Source of the DNA: Nematopogon swammerdamellus
Taxonomy: Eukaryota; Arthropoda; Insecta; Lepidoptera; Adelidae
Direction: 5' to 3'
Assembly: GCA_946902875.1 (NCBI GenBank)
Contig: OX336336.1
Span: 28,103,558 to 28,167,557 of the forward strand
Length of the DNA stretch: 64,000 nucleotides
Shown here: in pieces, positions 55,148 to 64,000 of the stretch
How the letters are laid out: the number at the start of each line of letters is the position of its first letter
Position numbering within the stretch: the first letter of the stretch is position 1
Position numbers and translations under genes: made by a program
Notes under the pieces: model-generated
Database searches by the model: none
The model's input: only the letters and a program-made list of their open reading frames with translations
Told to the model about the DNA's origin: nothing

Positions 55148-56998
55148 GTGACGCTGGAGAGACAGACGGGCGTTAGGCCTAGCAAGCCGCGTCAGGAAAT
55201 AAAAGCTACGACAGTCAAAAGAGTAAATACCCTCAGAGCGGTCCGAGAGGGAGGGAGGATGAACCGCTCACCGATCGATATCTCTGACAACCTTGGCATG
55301 AATATGGACTTGAAATGCTCGAAGTGTGGGAAACAATATAAGCGAAAAATCTGGCTAGAAAAGCACGTGAAGGAGAAACATAGCGATAGTGAAGCAGGGC
55401 AGAAAGCGCCTGTAAGTTCTCCACCTGACACTATTGACAGAGTACAACCTCACAAGTCACAAAGTGTTGCGCAACCTTCCTCTCACCATGAAGCATTTTC
55501 GCCCAGAGACCGACTAAGCTTACCGAGCATATCCGAGACCACTTGGAAGCAACATGATCGATGCCTAGCCGAAAGACTTGACCTCCCAGGCTGCAGGCAG
55601 AGTCCGGAAGATCAGCTGTGTGACTTCCAGGGAACAATTTACAACTACTTCTCCGAATTGTACCCTGTTCGCTATCACCACAACCCAATGGAAAGAGAAA
55701 ACACTTTCAAAGCAAAGCTTAGGAGAAGGAAGAGAGAGTTGATAAACCATCTAAGGAAGGCTAAAGCCTCAGGAGACAGAAATCTATGCCACCAATTAGC
55801 CAGAGCGATCAGATCTATCCTAAAACTCATCCAGAAAGTATCTGAGCAAATTACGGTTGCTGGCAATGAATTTCGAAAGGCTCAGAATATAGCAGCTTTC
55901 GAGAAGAACCCCTTTTACTTCGCCAAAACAGCTTTTAAGGAACAGCAGGGTACAATTAGGTTAAGTACGGACGAGATGTTCAACTACTTTAAATCCACAT
56001 ATACCACCCCGGAGGCAGATATAACTTACAGGGATCCACCAGCTCCAAAACCCAAAGAACCTGCTCTAGCATTTGATGCTGATTCACCGACGATGGAAGA
56101 GCTGGAATACCACATAAAAAGGAAACCAAATAGTTCCGCCCCGGGACCCGATGGCATACCATACATCATATACAAAAAATGTCCATCAGTGCGGAAACAC
56201 ATGTTGAACATCTACAAAAGAATTTGGACGAACAGAGAAGTGCCAGACTGTCTTGGTAAAGCCGTGTTTGTTCTTCTACCAAAAAAGAAAGAAGTTACTG
56301 ATCCCAAGGATATTAGACCTATAGCCCTTACGAACACAATTTCGAAAATATTCTTCTCCATTATACAGGCCAGACTACTCAAACACATGTGTACCAACGA
56401 CTACTTACCGAAGAAGTACCAGAACGGTTTTCTCCCAAGAGTTGCAGGGTGTCTCGAACATAATTCTTTGCTGACTGAATGTCTTAGAGATGCAAGGAAG
56501 AATGAGAGACAATTAACTGCCACGTGGTTAGACTTTGAAAACGCCTTCGGTTCGGTGCGCCATGAGTTACTATTAAAGGCGCTAGAGTGGTATAATGTGC
56601 CACCTCTGATCTGTAATATAATAGCCTCCTACTACAAAAAACTTTCCTTTGTAATACAAGTAAAAGGCGAAACGGAGAAGATACCGGAAATTCGTTACGG
56701 CATAGGACTTTTCCAGGGTTGCTGCCTCTCTCCTGTTACATTTAACATTGTTATCAACATTCTAATTGATACGCTTGTCGTAAAAGAAAACAAATGGGGA
56801 TACAGGTTCAAATATGGAGACACATATATGACGGCCATCCTGGCATTTGCGGATGATATTACGCTGTTAACCCGCAATCCAAAACAAAATCAGGCGCTTC
56901 TTAAGGTGGTAGATGACTATTGTGAATGGACCAAAGGGATGAAGATAAAACCAGCGAAGTGCTACTGTTTGAGCTTTACAGTCTCTTCAAGAATCTAG
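55148..56998 (+). CDS. Zinc finger-reverse transcriptase of R2-like element (616 aa, 3'-truncated)
   Basis: A C2H2 finger (C57, C60, H73, H78) sits near the N-terminus, as in R2/HERO-group proteins that bind target DNA. The RT shows APGPDGIPYIIYKK near residue 338, DIRPIALTNTISKI, WLDFENAFGSVRHELL, GIGLFQGCCLSP and the catalytic FADD at 567-570. After SSRI the frame stops at 56996-56998; coding-like sequence continues briefly in another frame, so the end is a frameshift followed by loss of the C-terminal restriction-like endonuclease. The start may be this ATG or one at 55301 just before the finger. Likely unable to transpose alone. Confidence 0.78.
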   Translation: MTLERQTGVRPSKPRQEIKATTVKRVNTLRAVREGGRMNRSPIDISDNLGMNMDLKCSKCGKQYKRKIWLEKHVKEKHSDSEAGQKAPVSSPPDTIDRVQPHKSQSVAQPSSHHEAFSPRDRLSLPSISETTWKQHDRCLAERLDLPGCRQSPEDQLCDFQGTIYNYFSELYPVRYHHNPMERENTFKAKLRRRKRELINHLRKAKASGDRNLCHQLARAIRSILKLIQKVSEQITVAGNEFRKAQNIAAFEKNPFYFAKTAFKEQQGTIRLSTDEMFNYFKSTYTTPEADITYRDPPAPKPKEPALAFDADSPTMEELEYHIKRKPNSSAPGPDGIPYIIYKKCPSVRKHMLNIYKRIWTNREVPDCLGKAVFVLLPKKKEVTDPKDIRPIALTNTISKIFFSIIQARLLKHMCTNDYLPKKYQNGFLPRVAGCLEHNSLLTECLRDARKNERQLTATWLDFENAFGSVRHELLLKALEWYNVPPLICNIIASYYKKLSFVIQVKGETEKIPEIRYGIGLFQGCCLSPVTFNIVINILIDTLVVKENKWGYRFKYGDTYMTAILAFADDITLLTRNPKQNQALLKVVDDYCEWTKGMKIKPAKCYCLSFTVSSRI

Positions 56999-57116
56999 GG
57001 CTGCCAAGATCGACGCTAAGCTCATACATGGAGAGAGCTTTGAAAACGTCACTGGAAGCATCCTACAGAATATGAATAGGTAGAGAGAGGGTGGTCGAGA
57101 GCGGGACTGGTATTTC

Positions 57117-57173
57117 CCCGCGTCCTAGTCAACGCAGACTAGCTGACGAGGGCTTGAAGCGAGCCGAAACGTG
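57117..57173 (+). ncRNA. Hammerhead-like ribozyme in R2-like element
   Basis: GUC at 57122-57124. Stem I CTAGTC/GACTAG with loop aacgca (57125-57142). Core CTGACGA (57143-57149). Stem II with bulged G and loop (57150-57165). GAAA (57166-57169). Stem III of five pairs with one wobble between 57119-57123 and 57169-57173. All conserved core nucleotides are present. Predicted cleavage follows 57124. The bulge in stem II is the weak point. Confidence 0.68.
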
Positions 57174-57296
57174 AAGCATGCGCGGGAAATTTAGAGTGGC
57201 CACTCGCTAGTCCCGGCCTCGATTAATACCCTCCTCTACTGCCGATGGGCCCGGATATGTTCGGTGAAGCCATCGCAAGCTTAGATCCACACCTTC
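57127..57296 (+). repeat. 3' copy of 170-bp direct repeat
   Basis: Begins two bases after the predicted ribozyme cleavage position and ends at ccacaccttc, where the two copies part. Confidence 0.9.
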
Positions 57297-57338
57297 CCTT
57301 CCTCTTTGCATAATATGTGCTATATATAATGGCAGATA

Positions 57339-57655
57339 TCAATACTAATAAAAAATGTATAAGGGTTGTTCATGGAGTAAGTTACTTTGTTTTATGAGAT
57401 ATTGCGTTTGTAGACTCTATGTATGATACTAAAACTAAATTGGCGATTATTAGTAATCGATTCTGCATGTATTTTTTTGTAGATGTGGCTCTCATACAAA
57501 CCGAATTTTACCGCGCTCCGAAATAAATTCGTATCGTAACGCAGCTCGGCCGTTTTTCTTACTTAGGTACTTACTTACTTACTTACTTACTTTCTTCTTT
57601 TTATTGACTACGAATTTCACGCGATCGAAGCTGCGGCCAAAAGCTAGGATTATAG
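57339..57655 (+). mobile_element. Helitron-like, gene 2 intron 3
   Basis: TCAATACTAATAAAA start and gaagctgcggccaaaagcta end. Position corresponds to 31497 in gene 1. Confidence 0.6.
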
Positions 57656-57704
57656 AAAGCTAGGAATAATTTTGTAAACTACGTTACAAGGTTGACTCTT
57701 CGTT

Positions 57705-58016
57705 TTCGCGGCTTTGCTCGCGTGAAATTCGTATTTAAAAAGAAGAATGTAAGTAAGCCCGCTACCGTACCTTTATTTCGGCGGAACAATTCGGTTTGTA
57801 TGAGAGCCAGATCTTAGCGTAACCGGAAATGAAGTTAATTTAGCCTGTCCTGGGTCCCGTATAATCAAATTTGCTTGTACTAAGTGTTATCGAATTCGGA
57901 TGATCGGTTTATGAGTTATGGAGTAACATACATAAATCGTAAATTTAGTTTTAGTATGATACGTAGAGTGCACAGACGCAGTATCTCATAAAACAAAGTA
58001 ACTTACTCCATGACCG
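57705..58016 (-). mobile_element. Helitron-like, interrupted at its 5' end
   Basis: Complement of the same family; breaks off at ccatgaccgtc, where unknown GC-rich sequence begins. Confidence 0.55.
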
Positions 58017-58017
58017 T

Positions 58018-59184
58018 CTGTCGGCGCCGGCGGCAGCAAGATGTTGTCGGAGAGTAGTGGACTGTATGATGTTGAATAACTCGGGTGATGAAGAGAAACT
58101 CGGAGTGGTTGTAGAACGATGTATTACGTGAAAAAGGCAGTGGCGAACAGACAGAAATCATAGATTACATTGATGTAGGTAGAGGATTGTGGTAGTGACG
58201 TAGCACTACCATAGACCAAGCACCGCTCTCCGGCGAGGCCAGGGCATAGGCGACAGGCCGCCTTTACACGGCCCGAGCAAAGAGTTTGTATTACGTCGCT
58301 GCGCTCCTTTATAGAGCGACCCTATGGGCACACGGCTACGAGAAAGAATGAAGCCCGCTGCGCGGTGTAGTGCGGGCAGGGGAATGACGTTCGGCTCCTA
58401 CTCGGGCATGCGCGAACGGAAAGCGTCCAAGCGTAGAAACAATGTATCTCTTATTTTGCAAAATTTAATCTTTTTTGTAAGTGAGGTGTAGGTACCTTAA
58501 TATTATATTGAATTCTTACGGTGCTTACTTTTATTACTTTAAGTGAGCTAAACTTGTATGTATATATTTGTTTCTCGGAAACGGCTCTAACGATTTCGAC
58601 GAAATTTAATTGTATTTAGATAATGTTACTTTTTCAAGTTTATTCATCTACATAGATAGGTGTAGACACCAAGCAAAGCTCGATCGCTCAGGTAATTGCC
58701 ATTATGAAAGATTCGTATTTACGACAAATGAGTGAAAAAAAAAAACAACATAACAAAAGTTTTTTAAATCAAAATTTATGAATTTTCAAAATTCAACTTT
58801 CGAACGAAAACATGATTGAGGTCTTTATTTGGAATTTAACTAAACCTCATACAAAAAGTTGCGGATTATGAGTTATCTATCTCTACTACATTACTATACT
58901 ACGAAAACGCAAAGGATGATGGTGTTCGTAAATTGTTCCAAAAAGTCAAGTTTATATTGAATATCACTCGTTTAGGACTTTAATGTGGTTCAGATAAAGG
59001 CTTTAAAATTCCATGCACTCTTTTTCTTCTCTTTTGTAAAGAGGGAATTTTTTTTCTTCTGATAACCTTGTAGTTCAGGCAATAAAGGAGGTGTAGAGTG
59101 CGTGAGCAGGGTCAAAAGCGATTTCTTCAGAAACCTCTGTTTGGAGTGCTTATGGAGTAAGCATACTAAAAGTCCTGGCGTCGA
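58018..59184. other. Unassigned insertion after gene 2 intron 3 Helitron
   Basis: Begins tgtcggcgccggcggcagca directly at a broken Helitron, as an LTR might. Contains the hAT-like arm at 58282. No LTR partner, PBS or ORF seen. Confidence 0.35.
58282..58317 (+). mobile_element. End of a hAT-like element sharing the 67-bp MITE arm
   Basis: CAAAGAGTTTGTATTACGTC and following bases match the palindrome arm, then diverge. No matching right end was found to 64000. Confidence 0.55.
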
Positions 59185-60462
59185 CAGTTAACAGTTGCAC
59201 CAATTTTAAGATTTTTTGTAAAATTTCATCATATTCAGAAAAAGTTGTTTTGGTCATTCCTGAGTCACAACTATCGTTTGTTACACCTATGTATCATCTA
59301 ATAATATGTCACACTTGAAAGCGGGTTAAATGCAGTAAATGAAAATCATGTCACTTGAAAAAATGGAAAATAGTATTTTATAGATGATAAATAAAAGTTT
59401 GTTATAAGGTAAGTAATTTTATTTTATTTTAATAATTATTCATTGTTTTACTTCCAAGAAGTGTTCATCCTCTTTGGACGTGAGTGCCCTGGTAAGGGTT
59501 CTTCGTCCATGGCATCTTCATCCTCAGTGGTGGGTGGTTCTTGATGAAGGGCCTCTGCGTGCTGTTTACTTGCGCTCTCAGTCTGTGGGAGCGAGCTAAT
59601 TTCAGGCTTTATATTAGCCACTGACCTCATAAACGACTGGAAGATGTTTAGGGAGGTCTGTCTTGCTGGTGCCCAATACCATTTGAGGAAGCACATCTTC
59701 CCAGCCTGTTCAACCTCGCCGTGAGTGGAGGCGGGGTTGCAAAAGATCACTGCCGCTTCCTTGATGACTTCCGACTTCAAGTACAATTTTAAGAAGCCCA
59801 CTTTACTTCTTCTGAAAGTTGCAGATGTTGTGTCGCAGCCGGTAGATGAATGTAAGAATAGGATGTGTTCAAATCTACGCTGCTGCATCTCTTGGGTGGA
59901 CAGTACTATTGTTTTGGTTTTTCCTCGGCCGGGTTTCAGTAGCGGGATGTCTTGGGCGGAAGGAATCGGCACCAGCAAGACAGACCTCTCTCAACCAGTA
60001 CCGATTCCAGTCGTTTATGAGGTCCGTGGCTAGTATATAGCCTGAAATTAGTTCGCGCCCACCAACTGAGAGCGTAGCTAAACAGCACGCAGAGGCCCTT
60101 CATCAAGAACCACCCACCACTGAGGATGAAGATGCCATGGAGGAAGAACCCTTACCAGGGCCCTCACGTCCAAAGAGGATGAAACTTCTTGGAAGTAAAA
60201 CAATGATTTATTAAAATAAAATAAAATTACTTACCTTATATATAACACACTTTTATTTATTATCTATAAAATACAATTTTCCATTTCTTCCAGTGACATG
60301 ATTTCCATTTACTTCATTTAACCCGCTTTCAAGTGTGACATATTATTAGATGGTACATAGCTGTAACAAACGATAGTTGTGCCTCAGGAATGACCAAAAG
60401 AACTTTCTCTGAAAATGATGAAATTTTACAAAAAATCTTAAAATTGGTGCAACTGTTGACCG
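59185..60462. mobile_element. Inverted duplication carrying a GCDTTS-motif ORF
   Basis: Arms of about 485 bp (59185-59670 and 59968-60462) are inverted copies with many small differences; about 300 bp of single-copy sequence separates them. Both arms contain the coding end KRM and AT-rich 3' flank. Probably two copies of one repeat fused head to head. Confidence 0.72.
59448..59978 (-). CDS. Uncharacterised repeat-encoded protein with GCDTTS motif (176 aa)
   Basis: Contains HILFLHSSTGCDTTSATFRR, a pattern I recall from uncharacterised, repetitive proteins of many invertebrates, and an acidic, proline-rich C-terminus ending PLPGHSRPKRM. The first residues come from the junction with the opposite arm, so the true N-terminus is missing. 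I assign no function; a transposon ORF or pseudogene is likely. The opposite arm has a broken version at about 60060-60190 (+). Confidence 0.5.
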   Translation of the reverse strand: MLVPIPSAQDIPLLKPGRGKTKTIVLSTQEMQQRRFEHILFLHSSTGCDTTSATFRRSKVGFLKLYLKSEVIKEAAVIFCNPASTHGEVEQAGKMCFLKWYWAPARQTSLNIFQSFMRSVANIKPEISSLPQTESASKQHAEALHQEPPTTEDEDAMDEEPLPGHSRPKRMNTSWK

Positions 60463-60716
60463 GCTGGAGATAAATTAGCATATGTATACACACGTTTAAA
60501 GGGAATTAAATTCTCTATAACTTCTTGTTTGACAATATCTTTCTCAGGTGAATAGTTTAGACGATATGAAGGAAATATGAGGTAAGAATAAATTTTTCGA
60601 AAATTTTCACTTTTCCTAAGCGTGTAGCTCGAAAACGGTTCGGAATTCGAAAAAAGTTAATAGAATAAAAGTTGTAGAGAATTTTATGAGCTTTCATTCG
60701 GTAACACTCAATTTTT

Positions 60717-61070
60717 AACCGACTTCCAAAAAAGGAGGAGGTTCTCAATTCGTCTGTATGTTTTTTATTTTTTTTATTTTTTTTATTATTTTTTTTTTGT
60801 ATGTTTGTTACGCGATTTCTCCGTCAATTGAGGGCCGATTTAGAAAATTCTTTTTTTGTTAGTTAGGTCATACTTCCGAGGTGGTCCCATTTCAATTTTA
60901 TCGAAATTGGTTCAGTGGTTTTCGAAAAATCAGCATAATACTATGGTGTGTGGTTACCTTCAGCAAAACTTGTGATGTGGTCGTTTTCGGCAATTTTCAG
61001 TTTGATAAATTAGTATGGTGTGTGGTTACCTTCAGCAAAACTTTTGTGATGTGGACTTATTCAGCAATTT
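60717..61070 (+). repeat. Repeat E-type unit and short duplication
   Basis: The unit as at 16960, followed by ggtgtgtggttaccttcagc present twice (60943 and 61017). Confidence 0.65.
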
Positions 61071-61820
61071 GCAGTCTGACACAAATGGCGAATAATTCTG
61101 TACCACTTCAATCGATTTCGATTATTCGATTTCGATTATTCTTTTTTATGTAATATTACTAAAAAGAATGAAATAAAAACTGTTTTAAAAATATTAAACC
61201 GATTTCCAAAAAACAAAAAAAAAAGAACTAAAAAGTATTAAATACCTAATATTTTGAAATTTTCTCTGTCCTGTTGAAATACATGAATCGATATACTAGT
61301 GATACATATTCGGACCCTTGTTTCATGAATATTCTAAATTTGAAATTTTTTATCTTTTCCGACCGGCCAGGTGCGCTTAATTTATTATGGTACGAGTACC
61401 ATCGAGCTGGTCTGATGATGGAGACAGAAGGTGGCCATAGGAACTCCTAAACTACACATCATAAACCCATCGTGTTTGGGCTCGTTGCATTTGTCTTCAC
61501 GAGCAATTTACTTTAGACCTAAGAGATTCTCAATTCGACGGTATGTTTTCTTTTTTTGGATGTTTGTTACGCGATTACTCCGTCAATTGTGGGCCGATTT
61601 TGAAATTTTTTTTTTTTTTGTTATTTGAAAGGGGTTAACCCTGAGGTTTTTGAAGTGAAAACTTCTTTAGCGGCGCTTGGCACTTTTTTAGGTGGGTAAA
61701 AAATGTATAACTCGCGATATCGCGTCAGCGTCATTTTTAAAATGAAACCTTAAGTCATTGCATTAAGGGTTAAGTTAGAGTGGCACGGGATCTGCCGGCA
61801 CTCCCGGAGTGCAACTGTTA

Positions 61821-62385
61821 TGTAGGGTTCGGTAACACGTTTATGTCTGTCCATTCTACTAAGTTCTGCAAAATGAATGTAGGGTTCCGTAACAAATGCA
61901 TGTCTGTCTGTTCTACTAAATTTAACATTTATTTCAAAATGAATGAAGGGTTCCGTAACATATGCATGTCTATACGTTCTACTAAATTTTACAATTTTCA
62001 ACCAAGGTCCTCCGACGGTTATTTTATAATAAAAGTAGGGTTCCGTAACACGTTTATGTCTTTCCATTCTACTAAGTTCTGCAATATGAATGTAGGGTTC
62101 CGTAACAAATGCATGTCTGTCCGTTCTACAAAATTTAACATTTATTTCAAAATGAATGTAGGGTTCCGTAACAAATGTATGTCTGTCCGTTCTACTAAAT
62201 TTTACAATTTTCAACCAAGGCCCTCCGACGGTTATTTTATAATAAAAGTAGGGTTCCGTAACAAATGTATGTCTGTCCGTTCTACTAAATTTCACAATTT
62301 TCAACCAAGGTCCTCCGACGGTTATTTTATAATAAAAGTGGGGTTCCGTAACACGTTTATGTCTGTCCATTCTACTAAGTTCTGC
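61821..62385. repeat. Higher-order tandem repeat
   Basis: gggttccgtaaca recurs about ten times. Three unit types alternate: one ending ctactaagttctgc, one ending aacatttatttcaaaatgaa, one ending aaccaaggtcctccgacgg. The pattern repeats as a larger block. Open frames on both strands are by-products. Confidence 0.85.
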
Positions 62386-62745
62386 AACATCACCTACAAC
62401 GTCCGTGATGTCAGCCCATAACACCGGGTAAACTAAGTGCCATGTCAGTGCTTCCCCCTTTGATCGTGCTGACTACACTGAACTGGTCGGAAAACACAAA
62501 CTATTTACATAGCCGTTTCGACCGACGTTTAATTCAGTGCGGTGGTACCAACCCGGGCAGGTTAAACCCTACCACCAAGTAAGATTAGGAGGGAAGGGAC
62601 CTACAGTTTTACGAGGAATCCGAACCTCGGTCAGCCTCCAACGGTCAGCGGTCACCCATCCAAGTACTGACCGCACCCAGCGTTGCTTAACATTCAATAG
62701 CGACAGTTGACTGTCTGCACCACTGAGCTATCGAAGCTGACGTGG
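62383..62745 (-). mobile_element. SINE-B, nearly complete
   Basis: Read on the minus strand: A box TAGCTCAGTGG, GTTAAGCAACG, GGTCAGTACTTGGATGGGTG, B box GGTTCGGATTCC, core and tail. Its tail abuts a higher-order tandem repeat. Confidence 0.82.
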
Positions 62746-62862
62746 TCCTATTTTAATTGGGTCAAGATCGGATTGGAAAGCGAGGCGGAATCGCGAGGCC
62801 GAAGGCCGAGCGATTCCGCCGAGTACATTAATAGCAAAAAATTACTAAAAATAACTGTGAAA

Positions 62863-63237
62863 TAAAAAAAAAGTTTTAAAAAACATAAAACCGACTTCCT
62901 AAAAAAAGTAAAACTAAAAAACTATTTAAAATAAAAATATAAAAACCGCCTTCAAAAATATATGAAATAAAAACCTAAAAAAAAACCAACCCTAGAGTTG
63001 AAGGCGGTGCTAAAGCAAGCAAAAATGATGCATGAAAGAAAACATGAGTGGATGATAATATCCTTTGTGATTTGTGTAGCCTTTTTAGCACCGCCTTCAA
63101 CTCTAGGGTTGGTTTTTTTTTTAGGTTTTTATTTCATATATTTTTGAAGGCGGTTTTTATATTTTTATTTTAAATAGTTTTTTAGGTTTACTTTTTTTAG
63201 GAAGTCGGTTTTATGTTTTTTAAAACTTTTTTTTTAT
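62863..63237. repeat. Long foldback of repeat E
   Basis: Arms of about 150 bp (62863-63015 and 63084-63237) are near-perfect inverted copies, including accctagagttgaaggcgg and aaaaccgacttcctaaaa. Confidence 0.85.
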
Positions 63238-63297
63238 TATCTACGGGGCACTGTTTTCGAGATCGCAGCGAATAACCCAAAAGCGGGACCTTATTTG

Positions 63298-63495
63298 GAA
63301 CTATTTACATAGCCGTTTCGACCGACGTTTCGTCAGAGCGGTGGATCCAAGCCGGCCGGGATAAACCCTACCACCTAGTAAGGTATGAAGAGAAGGGGCC
63401 TACAGGTTAACGTGGAATCCGAACCACGGTCAGCTCCAACGGTCGAGCGGTCACCCATCCAAGTACTGACCGCGCTTAGGGTTGCTTAAGAACGA
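63298..63495 (-). mobile_element. SINE-B head and core fragment
   Basis: Complement of core, B box and 5S-like segment; truncated at both ends. Confidence 0.75.
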
Positions 63496-63727
63496 AGGTA
63501 GGTATATGCGTGATTTACGTTAAGCTCATTCCATTCGTATCGAAATGGCGGCCATTTTTTGAAAAAACAAAATGCTTCATATCATAATGATACCTACGTG
63601 AACGAACATGCGTCGTTTCATAAAGTAACCGAGCTCTAAAGCCCTTCCATAGAGTATTGACTTTTACTTGGTTTAAAAAAAAATACACGAAAGATCATAT
63701 CTGCCTCCTATTTTGGAACTTAATTAT

Positions 63728-64000
63728 CAATACTAATAATAAATCTGTAAGGGATGGCCATGGAGTAAGTTACTTTGTTTTATGAGATATTGAGTTTGTA
63801 GACTCTATGTATGATACTAAAACTAAATTGACGATTTTTAGAACTATTTTCTGTATGTATGTAACTATCTATGTTCCACGATAGCTCTTAAACCGATCAT
63901 CCGAATTCAATGAAACTTAGTACAAGCACATTTACCTATACGAGACATAGGATAGGCTAAATAAACTCAGTTCCGGTTACGCTATGATGTGGCTGTCATA
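63728..64000 (+). mobile_element. Helitron-like, runs off the window
   Basis: TCAATACTAATAATAAATCT start and family body; the 3' end lies past 64000. Confidence 0.6.

Larger units (their letters stand above)
54870..57296 (+). mobile_element. R2-like non-LTR element with 170-bp direct repeats
   Basis: A zinc finger-RT ORF flanked by identical direct repeats 54873-55042 and 57127-57296. Comparison with gene 1 intron 3 shows that foreign sequence runs from about 54426 to 57311 in gene 2. The 54426-54869 part is a different repeat (see Repeat L). The 3' repeat is preceded by GUC and the two together form a hammerhead-like fold. Alternative readings: a head-to-tail dimer whose second unit is truncated, or a terminal-repeat arrangement like that of Penelope elements. 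The RT itself is LINE-type, not Penelope-type. Confidence 0.7.

Noticed and set aside
54870..57296. Classification of this element as Penelope-like
   Set aside because: Direct repeats and a hammerhead would fit, but the RT motifs (APGPDGIP, LFQGCCLSP, FADD) and N-terminal C2H2 finger are LINE/R2 type.
61750..62424. Long open frames on both strands (213 and 224 codons)
   Set aside because: Overlapping frames over a tandem repeat; both consist of repeated blocks with no known domain.

Overview
This is a repeat-saturated eukaryotic window, almost certainly from a moth or butterfly. Evidence for that: spliced genes with GT-AG introns, a gypsy-type errantivirus, mariner, Penelope-like, Helitron-like, hAT and Harbinger relics, pol III SINEs, and several short repeats that I recognise as common in lepidopteran genomes. 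Nothing bacterial (operons, RBS, CRISPR) is present.

Host genes. One complete seven-exon gene on the + strand runs from 18998 to 43840. Its exons add up to exactly 714 nt (237 aa plus stop) with consistent splice phases. The product has a signal peptide and looks like a secreted TULIP-fold lipid-binding protein (group 7 allergen / takeout-JHBP type). A tandem paralogue starts at 50381. Its exons 1-3 (50381-54291) keep the same lengths and phases, but exons 4-7 are not found before the window ends. The paralogous introns serve as a ruler for reading insertions.

Layout. 1-18.9 kb: SINEs, a full-length single-ORF LINE (3449-6779) nested in a SINE, a 67-bp palindromic MITE, and two transposase-less hAT elements (10983-13448 and 14009-16026, the second carrying a 108-bp satellite). 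19-30.6 kb: intron 1 of gene 1, with Harbinger, TA-site and foldback MITEs. 32.1-40.3 kb: intron 4, with a broken mariner, a Jockey-type LINE end, and an errantivirus (35348-39961) with apparently identical LTRs but a gutted pol and env, inserted in a SINE. 43.8-50.3 kb: a 170-bp satellite array, SINEs, a hAT MITE and Helitrons between the two genes. 51.2-52.4 kb: a 1.17-kb palindrome made of two Penelope-like 3' ends. 54.4-57.3 kb: an R2-like element with 170-bp direct repeats. 57.3-64 kb: Helitron pieces, an inverted duplication with a GCDTTS-motif ORF, a higher-order tandem repeat, a long foldback and SINEs.

Most notable. (1) The R2-like element is bounded by a sequence that folds as a hammerhead ribozyme, and the upstream repeat copy begins at the predicted cleavage position. 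(2) One SINE family has a head in which 5S rRNA sequence lies between tRNA A and B boxes. (3) A second SINE family shares its 3' tail with the LINE in this window, which names a likely mobilising partner. The two SINE families share a central core. All family assignments come from reading motifs; no searches were run.
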